Source of the DNA: Sphingomonadaceae bacterium
GTDB lineage: Bacteria > Pseudomonadota > Alphaproteobacteria > Sphingomonadales > Sphingomonadaceae
NCBI GenBank assembly: GCA_025359685.1
Contig: JANYEY010000017.1
Span: forward strand, 1-61,109
Direction: 5' to 3'
DNA length: 61,109 nucleotides
The translations under genes and the position numbers were made by a program. A model generated the notes under the pieces. It did not search any database and was not told where the DNA came from. It saw only the letters and a list, made by a program, of their open reading frames with translations. Shown piece by piece: positions 1-7,158 of this stretch. Within the stretch, counting starts at the first letter, position 1. Each line of letters starts with the position of its first letter.

Positions 1-528
1 GGCAGCGAGGTGCTGATCCTTGGCTATGGCGCGATCGGGCAAGAAGTTGAAGCGCGGCTGGCCGGGTTTGGGGCGAAGGTCACCAAGGTCCGCCGCACCA
101 CCGGGCCAGGCGCGCTCGGTCCGGATCAATGGCGCGGCGAACTGGGGCGGTTCGACTGGATCGTGCTGGCGGTCCCGGCGACGCCCGAAACGCAGCACAT
201 GATTGGCGTTGCTGAACTGTCGGCGATGAAGGGCGATGCCGTGATCGTCAACATCGCACGGGGCAGCGTGATTGATCAGGATGCGCTGGTCGATGCGCTC
301 GCCGCCGGCCGGATCGGCGGCGCGTTGCTCGATGTGACCACGCCCGAGCCGCTGCCCGAAGATCACCCACTGTGGACGCTCGATAACGCGCAAGTGACGA
401 TGCACCTGTCGGGCAACGCGCAGACGCTGATGTTCCAGCGTTCGGCTGAGCGGTTCCTCGTCAACCTGGCGCGTTACCGTGCGGGCGAGCCGCTCGAACC
501 CACGGTCGACTACGCCGCTGGTTATTGA
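1..528 (+). CDS. D-isomer-specific 2-hydroxyacid dehydrogenase, 5'-truncated
   Basis: The reading frame is open from base 1, so the gene starts upstream of the window and only the C-terminal NAD-binding part (about 175 residues) is present. The Rossmann motif GYGAIG lies at the very beginning. The NIARGSVID stretch supplies the conserved Arg, TTPEPLPEDHPLW holds the Glu, and MHLSG holds the probable catalytic His of the D-2-hydroxyacid dehydrogenase family. These enzymes reduce 2-keto acids to D-2-hydroxy acids, or the reverse, in the cytoplasm. The substrate cannot be told. Its end overlaps the convergent oxygenase gene by 7 bp. Confidence 0.85.
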   Translation, partial: GSEVLILGYGAIGQEVEARLAGFGAKVTKVRRTTGPGALGPDQWRGELGRFDWIVLAVPATPETQHMIGVAELSAMKGDAVIVNIARGSVIDQDALVDALAAGRIGGALLDVTTPEPLPEDHPLWTLDNAQVTMHLSGNAQTLMFQRSAERFLVNLARYRAGEPLEPTVDYAAGY

Positions 529-1136
529 CCGCGCGCGCGGTGCAGCCAGCAATTCACTGCGAACCGGTAATCCTCTAGTTGGCCGCTTGGGCAGGCAATC
601 GGCAAGACCTCATGCGGAGCAATCGACGCGAAACTGACCAGCCGGTTGTCGCGCGGTTCGAGTTTTTCGGCGAGCCCGCCGCCGAACCGGTGCAACTGCA
701 GCTCACCGCCACTGAAGCCTTTGGGCTGGCGGTAGAAATAGTAGACCGCCGAAACCGCCCGGTCGGTGTCTGCTGCCAGCCGCGCGTCCTGGGTAAAGGT
801 ATCGAAGTGAACCTTGTAAAACCCGCCGTCGCCATGCGCGGCGAGTTCCAGTTCGGTCTTGGCAATGACGAACGGGGCGATGCCCAAACCATCGCACAGT
901 TCGGGCAGGCGGGCGTGGACAGCCGCAGTGAACGCCTCTTCGAACGGCCCCAACCCGCCATCGCAGCGCAGCGACTGGCGCACCGCGTGGTCGATCACGT
1001 CGTGCCGCCCGTTGCGCACGCTGGTCGGCTTGAACGCCGCCTTGCGGGCCAGCGCAAAGGCCAGCAAACGGCCGTGCAGGTCGTCCGGCAGAAATGCGTC
1101 GATGACCAGTGTGTGTGGAGCGGGGCTAGCGTTCAT
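522..1136 (-). CDS. 2OG-Fe(II) oxygenase (prolyl 4-hydroxylase-like)
   Basis: A 204-residue protein with the double-stranded beta-helix signature of Fe(II)/2-oxoglutarate oxygenases: H110 and D112 in VHFDTF, the distal H175 in IAPHEV, and R191 in DYRFAV, which would bind 2-oxoglutarate. SGGELQLH between them is typical of the prolyl-4-hydroxylase-like branch. The target of hydroxylation is unknown. I prefer the ATG at 1136; an in-frame start at 1172 would add 12 unlikely residues. It is convergent with, and overlaps, the preceding dehydrogenase gene. Confidence 0.75.
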   Translation of the reverse strand: MNASPAPHTLVIDAFLPDDLHGRLLAFALARKAAFKPTSVRNGRHDVIDHAVRQSLRCDGGLGPFEEAFTAAVHARLPELCDGLGIAPFVIAKTELELAAHGDGGFYKVHFDTFTQDARLAADTDRAVSAVYYFYRQPKGFSGGELQLHRFGGGLAEKLEPRDNRLVSFASIAPHEVLPIACPSGQLEDYRFAVNCWLHRARGQ

Positions 1137-1184
1137 GCTGCGGGGCCTAACCAGCCCGCGAAGTGCTGGCAAGCCGCTGCCGGA

Positions 1185-1562
1185 TCAAGCCTCGTCGAGC
1201 AGCAGCAACTGGACTTCCACTTCAAGCCGCGGGTCGGGCAAGAGGCTGTGATCGACCCGGCTCACCGCTGCATCGGCCACCAGGTGGCGCGGGATCGCGA
1301 ATTCGTGTTCGGGCAGGGCATCGATGAAGCGTTCACCGGCGGCAACCGCGTCGGCTCCGGTGAAGCTCAGCACCACGGTGTGCCGGGCGCCGGAAAAGGT
1401 TACGCTGGCCCAGCTGCGCTCGGCGTGGCGAACCAGCTCGGCGCTGCCCTCGGCAAGTTCAAGCAGGGCGGAAAGAAGGGGCATCCAGGGCGTGCGGCGC
1501 GACGAGCGCCGGCTGGCGGATAGCATGGCGGCGTCAGCTGAAAAATTGATTTGCACGGGCAT
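1185..1562 (-). CDS. hypothetical protein
   Basis: I do not recognise a family. The product is 125 residues from the ATG at 1562, or 113 residues from the ATG at 1526. It is soluble, with no signal peptide or membrane segment, and has an acidic, leucine-rich C-terminus (VEVQLLLLDEA). The longer start overlaps the end of the upstream small HTH gene by 29 bp, so the two may be translationally coupled. The oxygenase gene follows 48 bp downstream on the same strand, so the three may form one transcript. Confidence 0.55.
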   Translation of the reverse strand: MPVQINFSADAAMLSASRRSSRRTPWMPLLSALLELAEGSAELVRHAERSWASVTFSGARHTVVLSFTGADAVAAGERFIDALPEHEFAIPRHLVADAAVSRVDHSLLPDPRLEVEVQLLLLDEA

Positions 1563-1734
1563 CCTCGCGGTAATTGTTCATGAAATGTTCCACACGTTTC
1601 GTGGTTGCAACACGAGGTGAGCGGCCGTTGCGCAGATCCTGGACAAAGCGCGGGTCGTGCGTCGCAAGCCGACCGAACTTGGTCCAGGGCATTCCCGTTT
1701 CACGCAAGAAGCGCTCGATCCGGGTAATCAACAT
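1534..1734 (-). CDS. small HTH-like protein
   Basis: A 66-residue basic protein. The segment FLRETGMPWTKFGRLATHD followed by PRFVQDLRNGRSP reads like a lambda-Cro/XRE-type helix-turn-helix, in which the second part would be the recognition helix. It is transcribed divergently from an S24/LexA-like regulator, and the two share a 99-bp intergenic region with phased repeats. A role as a small DNA-binding partner of that regulator is inference from position and composition. Confidence 0.6.
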   Translation of the reverse strand: MLITRIERFLRETGMPWTKFGRLATHDPRFVQDLRNGRSPRVATTKRVEHFMNNYREDARANQFFS

Positions 1735-1762
1735 TGGTCCCTCCTTTCTTCAGCGAATCGCC

Positions 1763-1808
1763 GTAGGAATAATCCTGTTCTTTCCTGCGAAATCCTACTT
1801 GTCTAGGA
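1763..1808. promoter_or_regulatory. phased TCCT repeats, probable operator
   Basis: The divergent intergenic region holds TCCT at 1773, 1783 and 1793, exactly one helical turn (10 bp) apart, each inside a similar hexamer (ATCCTG, TTCCTG, ATCCTA). They are flanked by GTAGGA at 1763-1768 and TAGGA at 1804-1808 in the opposite orientation, and GTAGGA forms a perfect inverted repeat with TCCTAC at 1793-1798. Such phasing suits cooperative binding of a repressor, probably one of the two flanking HTH proteins. This is inferred from sequence only. Confidence 0.4.
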
Positions 1809-1833
1809 AAAATACATCGTGTAAGTGATTTTG

Positions 1834-2484
1834 ATGGTTACCACCGATCCGCGCATGAAATTGCTGCACCTGGTCAATATGCACGGTGCCAGCTTGGCTG
1901 GATTGTCCGAATTGATCGGACGTAATTCAACGTATCTACAGCAGTTTATACGGAAGGGGAGCCCGCGAAAGTTGGAGGAAAACGACCGTCGTACGCTCGC
2001 CCAGTTCTTCGGAATCGATGAAAGCGAGCTGCGCGTTACGGAGGATAATTCCTCGTCAGTTCCTGCGGTTCGCCCACGGGGGGATTGGGTCGACGTACCG
2101 CGCCTGGCGCTTGGCGCATCCGCCGGGGCAGGGCTGCTGGGGGGCGAGGAACTGGCGATCGGCGCTTTCCGCTTCGGCGCGCGGTGGCTGCGCGAACAGG
2201 GATTGGACCCGGCGCAGCTTTCCGCGATCCGGGTCGAGGGCGATTCGATGGAAGGCACGCTTCGTGACGGTGACGAGATCCTGGTCGACCGCACCCCGCG
2301 CGTGCCGCGCGACGGCATCCACGTGGTCCGCGTCGGTGACGCGCTGCTGGTCAAGCGGCTCGATATCGGCCGCCCCGGAGTGGTCGCACTGGTCAGCGAC
2401 AATCCTGCTTACCGCACGCTCGAGCTATCGCTGGAGGAAGTGAATGTAATCGGCCGGGTGGTGTGGAAGAGCGGGCGGCTTTAA
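1834..2484 (+). CDS. S24-family LexA/CI-like transcriptional regulator
   Basis: A 216-residue protein with an N-terminal HTH (about residues 5-60; SELIGRNSTYLQQFIRKG resembles the recognition region) and a C-terminal LexA/signal-peptidase-like S24 domain. The catalytic Ser is S138 in EGDSM and the Lys is K174 in LLVKRL. An Ala-Gly-rich stretch GASAGAG at 94-100 sits where self-cleavage normally occurs. Proteins of this type repress until a stress signal triggers autocleavage. The ATG at 1834 is chosen; a GTG at 1825 is also in frame. The stop shares a 4-bp overlap with the convergent secreted-protein gene. Confidence 0.8.
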   Translation: MVTTDPRMKLLHLVNMHGASLAGLSELIGRNSTYLQQFIRKGSPRKLEENDRRTLAQFFGIDESELRVTEDNSSSVPAVRPRGDWVDVPRLALGASAGAGLLGGEELAIGAFRFGARWLREQGLDPAQLSAIRVEGDSMEGTLRDGDEILVDRTPRVPRDGIHVVRVGDALLVKRLDIGRPGVVALVSDNPAYRTLELSLEEVNVIGRVVWKSGRL

Positions 2485-2945
2485 ACCTTGCACGCATTAG
2501 CTTCTTTGGAGGCCAGCAAAATATGCTCGCCGGTTGCGCGCATCGCCTGAGCGGCAGCGACAACCTCCGGCGGAGCGGCATCGGCGGTCGCGTGATCGAG
2601 GTCCTTCAAGCCCTTTTCAAGCGTTTTGCAAGGCGATTTCGAGCCCTGAAATTTTCCTGCCCACCCATCAAAGGCGCTGCAAATAGTAAGCTGCGCGGAT
2701 AGCGCCCAACGTGGTTCCTTGCCGTACTCATGCTTCATTTGCTCGCCGGTCAGACCATCGCAAGCCATCTTGAAATCGTTTTTGGTCAACTGCCTTGGAT
2801 TTGCAAGGTCCACGACGTGCGCCATGCGTATGGTCCGCACCGACCAGGTTGCGGCGGAATCTTGGGTAAAAGCCGTATCGCCGGCCTGAGCCGGGGCGGC
2901 GAGGAGCGAGGCGGCCAGCAGACCGGTCAGATGATATTTGCGCAT
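2481..2945 (-). CDS. hypothetical secreted protein
   Basis: A 154-residue protein starting MRKYHLTGLLAASLLAAPAQA, a clear Sec signal peptide with predicted cleavage after AQA. The mature part has four cysteines (MACDG, TICSAF, SPCKTL, NACKV) that could form two disulfides in the periplasm. No family is recognised. It is the last of three consecutive genes on this strand that all encode small exported proteins. The ATG at 2945 directly starts the signal peptide; an upstream in-frame start at 2960 adds five residues. Confidence 0.7.
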   Translation of the reverse strand: MRKYHLTGLLAASLLAAPAQAGDTAFTQDSAATWSVRTIRMAHVVDLANPRQLTKNDFKMACDGLTGEQMKHEYGKEPRWALSAQLTICSAFDGWAGKFQGSKSPCKTLEKGLKDLDHATADAAPPEVVAAAQAMRATGEHILLASKEANACKV

Positions 2946-3000
2946 GGGTTGTCCTTTCAACGATCTGGTTTTCAGGCAGAAATCATATTCTGGTCACGTA

Positions 3001-3528
3001 TCAATGCGTCTCTTGCCAGGTAAGGCAATCTGCCATCTTGCCATAGACGCGGTCCATTTCGTTGTATTCGTTCAAAAACACTTGTGACCCGCCAACATCG
3101 GCCTCGATTATCAGCCGGTTTGGAAGGATCGAAAGCGCGTCCGGTTGTAGCGAGATGACGTAGGCATCCCAATCGGACATCCGCCGCACATCGGCGTGGT
3201 AATCGAACTTGCCGCCGTTGTTGAACGACATCTGCACCGTTTGCGGCCGGGCATTTTCAATGCTGCCGAACATGACCTGCACCCGCGATCCCGGCGATTG
3301 CTGGAAGCCCCAGAAGCCGAACGGCACTGCCCCCGGAACCTCTTCCAGAGCGAGGCACGAGCCATTAAGCAAAGCCCAAACGCGCCAATCGTTGAACGAC
3401 CATTTCTTTCCATAATTTTCCGGGCCGATCCCGGCAAACACCTTCTCCCCGGCACTGGCGGGTACCGCTGCCAATGCTGCGCACAATCCGAGAAGCGCGC
3501 CTTGCAATGCCCGGCTGAGCGAAGCCAT
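3001..3528 (-). CDS. hypothetical secreted protein
   Basis: A 175-residue protein from the ATG at 3528, with signal peptide MASLSRALQGALLGLCAAL ending around PASAGE. The mature part has two cysteines (NGSCLAL and ADCLTW) and is rich in aromatic residues. No family is recognised. Its ATG overlaps the stop codon of the upstream gene (TGATG), which indicates translational coupling and supports this start over the longer one at 3552. Confidence 0.65.
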   Translation of the reverse strand: MASLSRALQGALLGLCAALAAVPASAGEKVFAGIGPENYGKKWSFNDWRVWALLNGSCLALEEVPGAVPFGFWGFQQSPGSRVQVMFGSIENARPQTVQMSFNNGGKFDYHADVRRMSDWDAYVISLQPDALSILPNRLIIEADVGGSQVFLNEYNEMDRVYGKMADCLTWQETH

Positions 3529-4013
3529 CACTTGGTCAAGGTTTTCGTGCACCCGACGAAAGCCGCGAAGGCATCTTTAGAGCCGTGCATGTCCTTGTCG
3601 AACACCACCTTGTCATTCATTTTGACCCGCATCGCAAACCCATCGGTTTCGCCAGCGGCAATCGCAGCGGCCTTAATTTCGATAAGCAACACATTCGCTC
3701 CGCCGAACTTAATGGCTGAGGCAGTCATATCCCGATCTGCCGATCCATTGAGGCTGATCTTTACCGGGTAGTCGTGGTCGGGGGAGATTGAAGACTGGTC
3801 ATCGGGAACCACCAGCATGCCGCTGGCACCGCTGGCTGTATACAGCATGATCATTTTGCCCGGGCTGCCGCTTGTCCCTATCGAGCAAGATTTCGCGCTC
3901 GGCTCATAGTCCCAGGCACCGATCTGGGAGGCACTGGCAGGCGTTGAGGCGGCGAATGATGCACAAGCGGCCATGGCGGCAGCGGTGCTACTCAGAATGC
4001 TGATAGTTTTCAT
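3528..4013 (-). CDS. hypothetical secreted protein
   Basis: A 161-residue protein with an N-terminal signal peptide (MKTISILSSTAAAMAAC..., cleavage probably after PASAS). The mature part has two cysteines (KSCSIG, VGCTKT) and alternating hydrophobic stretches suggesting a beta fold. No family is recognised. It is the first gene of the three-gene secreted-protein set and overlaps the next by one base. Its upstream region (4014-4303) separates it from an insertion sequence. Confidence 0.65.
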   Translation of the reverse strand: MKTISILSSTAAAMAACASFAASTPASASQIGAWDYEPSAKSCSIGTSGSPGKMIMLYTASGASGMLVVPDDQSSISPDHDYPVKISLNGSADRDMTASAIKFGGANVLLIEIKAAAIAAGETDGFAMRVKMNDKVVFDKDMHGSKDAFAAFVGCTKTLTK

Positions 4014-4303
4014 CAGTTTGGTCCCACAAAGCCGGTCAGCGCGAGCAGCCTGCGCGCCTTGTGCCCATCAGGTGGTCCCCTGACTTGCAAATACGCGACA
4101 AGGAACGGTGTTTAATGTGACATTTCAGACTTGTCTTGGCAGGGCTGTTGCAGAACGAATGTATAAACTGGCGCTGCAGACAGCGAGAGCTTGCGCACAG
4201 CAATGTTAACCGGTCTCACCGGTTTGCTAAAGCGGGGTCGCCTTGGACACCAGGCGCAAGGTTCGCCCCTTCGTATTAGACTCAACCCGGTAATTTGCTC
4301 GAG
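4014..4303. other. non-coding region between secreted-protein operon and IS
   Basis: No convincing open reading frame or RNA gene is visible. It must contain the promoter of the secreted-protein genes, but I see no clear -35/-10 pair. A short inverted repeat, AACCGGTctcACCGGTTt-like, occurs near 4208-4226. Confidence 0.4.
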
Positions 4304-4325
4304 GGCTCTGTCAAAGCAAATGCAC
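4304..4325. repeat. extra copy of the IS left terminal sequence
   Basis: These 22 bp match the left end of the downstream IS (4375-4396) at 20 of 22 positions; only bases 3 and 4 differ. The two copies are 71 bp apart. This could be a solo end left by an earlier copy or by an IS6-type rearrangement. Confidence 0.6.
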
Positions 4326-4374
4326 CGACTGGCAGTGATGGGGAGTGACAGCTAGGGCGCAAGGCATGCCCCGC

Positions 4375-5210
4375 GGTGCTGTCAAAGCAAATGCACCTCG
4401 CGTTAGGATTGGCCGGTTAACGAGGGTTGCATGCCACGCCCCCGCAAACCCGCCAGTCCGTTCCGCTGCTTCAACTCTTCGCCCGAGGTGATCCGCCTGG
4501 TGGTGATGATGTACGTGCGGTTTCCCCTGTCGCTGCGCAACGTCGAAGACTTGCTGTTCGAGCGCGGGATCGACCTGTGCCATGAGACGGTGCGGATGTG
4601 GTGCAACCGGTTTGGACCGTTGTTCGCCAGCGACATTCGCCGGCAGCGGGTGAGCCGCATGCGCGGCTTCCGGCAGTGGCGCTGGCACCTCGACGAGGTC
4701 TACGTGAAGATCAACGGTGAGATGCACTACCTCTGGCGCGCAGTGGACCACGAAGGCGAAGTGCTTGAGAGCTACGTTACCAAGAGCCGCGACAAGGCCG
4801 CGGCTCTGTCGTTCATGAAGAGGACGCTCAAGCGCCACGGCTCGCCCGAGGCCATCACGACCGATGGCTTGGCGTCCTACAAAGCGGCGATGAAGGTTCT
4901 TGGCAACACGGCCAAGCAGGACATCGGCCGCTGGGCCAACAATAGGGTCGAGAACAGTCACCTGCCCTTCGGACGAAGAGAGCGGGCTATGCTGCGATTC
5001 CGACAAATGAAATCGCTACAGAAGTTCGCCTCGGTCCACGCCAACGTCCACAACCACTTTAACCAGGAACGACACCTCGTCGATCGCCAGACCTTCAAGG
5101 AACGCCGCTCGGCCGCACTGGCCGAGTGGCAGGCGCTCGTGAGCTGAAGTTACGTGTGATTGCGGTAGTTGCGCCTGTCAGAGACGAGTTGCGGTTAGAC
5201 TGACAGCACC
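4375..5210 (+). mobile_element. IS6-family insertion sequence (about 836 bp)
   Basis: A DDE transposase gene is bounded by imperfect terminal inverted repeats. The outermost 10 bp are perfect: GGTGCTGTCA at 4375-4384 and TGACAGCACC at 5201-5210. Inward of that, only some positions match. Size and single-gene structure fit the IS6/IS26 family. The 8 bp on either side (TGCCCCGC left, GCCACCGA right) do not match, so there is no target-site duplication. This suggests recombination after insertion, as is common for IS6 elements acting through cointegrates. Confidence 0.75.
4431..5147 (+). CDS. IS6-family transposase
   Basis: A 238-residue DDE transposase. The catalytic triad is visible as D in WHLDEVY, D in TTDGLASY and E in NRVENSH. 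The N-terminal part CHETVRMWCNRFG is the usual helix-turn-helix, and the length is normal for IS6 enzymes (about 230-240), so the gene appears intact. It catalyses copy-in/cointegrate transposition of the surrounding element. The ATG at 4431 lies 57 bp inside the left end. Confidence 0.92.
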   Translation: MPRPRKPASPFRCFNSSPEVIRLVVMMYVRFPLSLRNVEDLLFERGIDLCHETVRMWCNRFGPLFASDIRRQRVSRMRGFRQWRWHLDEVYVKINGEMHYLWRAVDHEGEVLESYVTKSRDKAAALSFMKRTLKRHGSPEAITTDGLASYKAAMKVLGNTAKQDIGRWANNRVENSHLPFGRRERAMLRFRQMKSLQKFASVHANVHNHFNQERHLVDRQTFKERRSAALAEWQALVS

Positions 5211-5449
5211 GCCACCGACCCGCCCTTCTGCGAACTCTCAGGTGGCAGCGATCACCAAGCCTGGCGTTCACTCTGCCCCGATTTGCGTTTTGCTTCATCG
5301 CCGCGGTGGCGCCCGCAACGTCTTTCGGCGTCCCACCACTGAAAGCCGCAGGTCGTCAATCGGCCCAATTGCCGCGGACCCAATGTCCGCTTTCGCGCAA
5401 TCCCAACCAACAGCGGACAATCCGATCGCGACCGCAGGGACGGCGCGCC
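5211..5449. other. non-coding region right of the IS
   Basis: The sequence between the IS right end and the outer-membrane-type gene shows no supported gene. Short open frames here lack ribosome sites and have no recognisable product. Confidence 0.4.
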
Positions 5450-6193
5450 CTAGAAATCGATGCCAAGTGCAGCGAAAGCGTGGAATGACCTGCTGCCGCG
5501 GTCTTCGAAGGTCGGTCCGCCAGAGGCAAGTATTCGGAATGGGCCGGGCAGGTCGTAGATCGCGCCCAAGCCCAGGCTGGTAGTCGCATGGCCGCCCACG
5601 ATATCGGCGCCCTGCCTGTCGGCTTCCACACCGACGAGCAGTTTCCCTCCGAACTGGCGGGTCAGAGCTATGCCTCCGGTCCAATAATCGCGGTTGCCGA
5701 TCCCCGGATTGATTGCGTACCCGCCCCCGCCGAATACCGAGCATTTGCCGAGATCTTTTTGCGCCCAGATCGGCAACAGCGCTGTCACATGACCAGCTCC
5801 CAGCCCCTTGCTCGCGGTGGGGAGGGTGATGCCGGGGAAGGCCGCGATCTGCACGCCCGCAGCTTCGTTGTGGTAAAACCGGTATTTGACTGAAGCTGCC
5901 AGATCGCCTGCACCCGAAGTCCAGCCAGTTGCATCGTGCGTATAGGCCAATGGCAGACCAAGGGTCAGCTGCACGTCCTTCACCGGGCCATAATTGATCT
6001 CAGCCCCGAACGATCCCTCAAAGTCATTCCCGCTGCCTTCGGCCTCGAACAACGGGGCATAGACCTCCCAGTGCCCGGATTCGGTCGGCTCAGGGTCGTC
6101 AGTGAGGAATGGCGGGCCGGCTTGGGCAGCAGTTGCCAGCAATGCCGCAACTACCCCCAATGCAATCGGCGCCGGTCTGCGGTGCCAGATCAG
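5450..6193 (-). CDS. outer-membrane beta-barrel protein (MetA-phenol-degradation/transporter-like)
   Basis: About 247 residues. The mature N-terminus GPPFLTDDPEPTESGHWE is characteristic of the Pfam Phenol_MetA_deg-like barrel family. The rest is alternating beta-strand sequence ending in FAALGIDF with a C-terminal Phe, as in outer-membrane barrels. No ATG, GTG or TTG gives a good signal peptide: the first is the TTG at 6160, which leaves no basic n-region. A CTG at 6193 preceded at 7 bp by GGGAG would give IWHRRPAPIALGVVAALLAT, a proper signal sequence, and overlaps the upstream stop. I therefore favour CTG. The family is often near catabolic genes; its function is unknown. Confidence 0.7.
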   Translation of the reverse strand: MIWHRRPAPIALGVVAALLATAAQAGPPFLTDDPEPTESGHWEVYAPLFEAEGSGNDFEGSFGAEINYGPVKDVQLTLGLPLAYTHDATGWTSGAGDLAASVKYRFYHNEAAGVQIAAFPGITLPTASKGLGAGHVTALLPIWAQKDLGKCSVFGGGGYAINPGIGNRDYWTGGIALTRQFGGKLLVGVEADRQGADIVGGHATTSLGLGAIYDLPGPFRILASGGPTFEDRGSRSFHAFAALGIDF

Positions 6194-6996
6194 CTCACCG
6201 CTCCCTGGCCGGCCCCTGGGTGTTCGCCAGCGCGCTGTGGCAGGATGACGATCAGCGCCAGGATTGCCACAGCAAGAACCACTGTTGCGATCGGCCGGCT
6301 AAGGGCGAGGCCGCCCTTGGCAATCGGCTTGTCGAGGAAATCGCCGACGGTGGCGCCCAGCGGCCGGGTCAGGATGAAGGCCGCCCAGAATAGGCCAACC
6401 CGGCTGATTGCGGTCCGGTAGTAAAGCGCTGCGAGCACCAGCAACGCAGCGCCAAACACTGCAACGCCCCCGCCATAGCCTAGCCCGGAATCGGCAAACC
6501 AATCGCCCAGCGCAGTCCCCAGCGTTTGCGAAAAGGTGATGGTGATCCAGTAAAACGTTTCCTCGCGCGGACTGACGATCGAGTTGACCGAGATCGAGCC
6601 GGTCGCCCGATACCAGACCAGCAATGATCCCAGCACGCAGCCGAGCAGCAGCAGCGAGCCGCCAAAGTAACCGATGCCAAGCGAGCGCGTGCAGAAGTCG
6701 GCAAGCGTGGTGCCTGCGGTCGTCGAGGCGATAATCGTTGCCCAGTAAAGCCACGGGTTGAAGCGCCGGGCGCGGATCTGGGCCCAGACCAGAGCCAGCA
6801 GCACTATTCCGAATATCGCCGTTCCAACCAGGTAACCGTTGACCCCGGCTTGGCCCGCATCGGGGGTGGTCTCACCCAGCCAGCTCATCGACACAGTGTC
6901 GCCGCCGGTCTCGCCCAGCGTGGTGGCCAGGATCTTGATTATCCAGAACCCAAGTGTGACGGCAGGGACTTTGGTCAGGGCGTCGCTTTTGGTCAT
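6190..6996 (-). CDS. COG4705-type multi-pass membrane protein
   Basis: A 268-residue inner-membrane protein with about eight hydrophobic segments. Four copies of a related motif occur: TLGETGGD, TTLADF, TLGTALGDW and PLGATVGDF. This fourfold pattern is what I associate with the uncharacterised COG4705 membrane-anchored family. A transport-like fold is possible but unproven. The ATG at 6996 is preceded by AGGAAG; a TTG at 6999 is in frame. The stop overlaps the start of the downstream barrel gene, so the two are coupled. Confidence 0.7.
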   Translation of the reverse strand: MTKSDALTKVPAVTLGFWIIKILATTLGETGGDTVSMSWLGETTPDAGQAGVNGYLVGTAIFGIVLLALVWAQIRARRFNPWLYWATIIASTTAGTTLADFCTRSLGIGYFGGSLLLLGCVLGSLLVWYRATGSISVNSIVSPREETFYWITITFSQTLGTALGDWFADSGLGYGGGVAVFGAALLVLAALYYRTAISRVGLFWAAFILTRPLGATVGDFLDKPIAKGGLALSRPIATVVLAVAILALIVILPQRAGEHPGAGQGAVS

Positions 6997-7101
6997 CAAT
7001 GGCTTCCTAATTCTGGTTCAGGAACACTGTAGTCGAATTGGCGATGCGTAAAAGCCGCATGCATTCCATCGACGCGGGGGTCGGCACTTGGCTCCCGAAG
7101 C

Positions 7102-7157
7102 TGAGCGTCCTGCGGCGGGGCACTGCACGCAGGACGCTCAACAATCGAATCGATTGT
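7102..7157. terminator. strong hairpins after the TonB receptor gene
   Basis: Directly after the receptor stop codon (minus strand) lie an 8-bp inverted repeat (7141-7148 with 7150-7157, one-base centre) and a perfect 13-bp stem (7102-7114 with 7128-7140, 13-nt loop). There is no U-run on either strand, so termination or 3'-end protection is inferred from stem strength and position. Confidence 0.5.
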
Positions 7158-7158
7158 C

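Noticed and set aside
4311..5006. 231-residue minus-strand frame over the IS
   Set aside because: It is antisense to the IS6 transposase and has no domain of its own.
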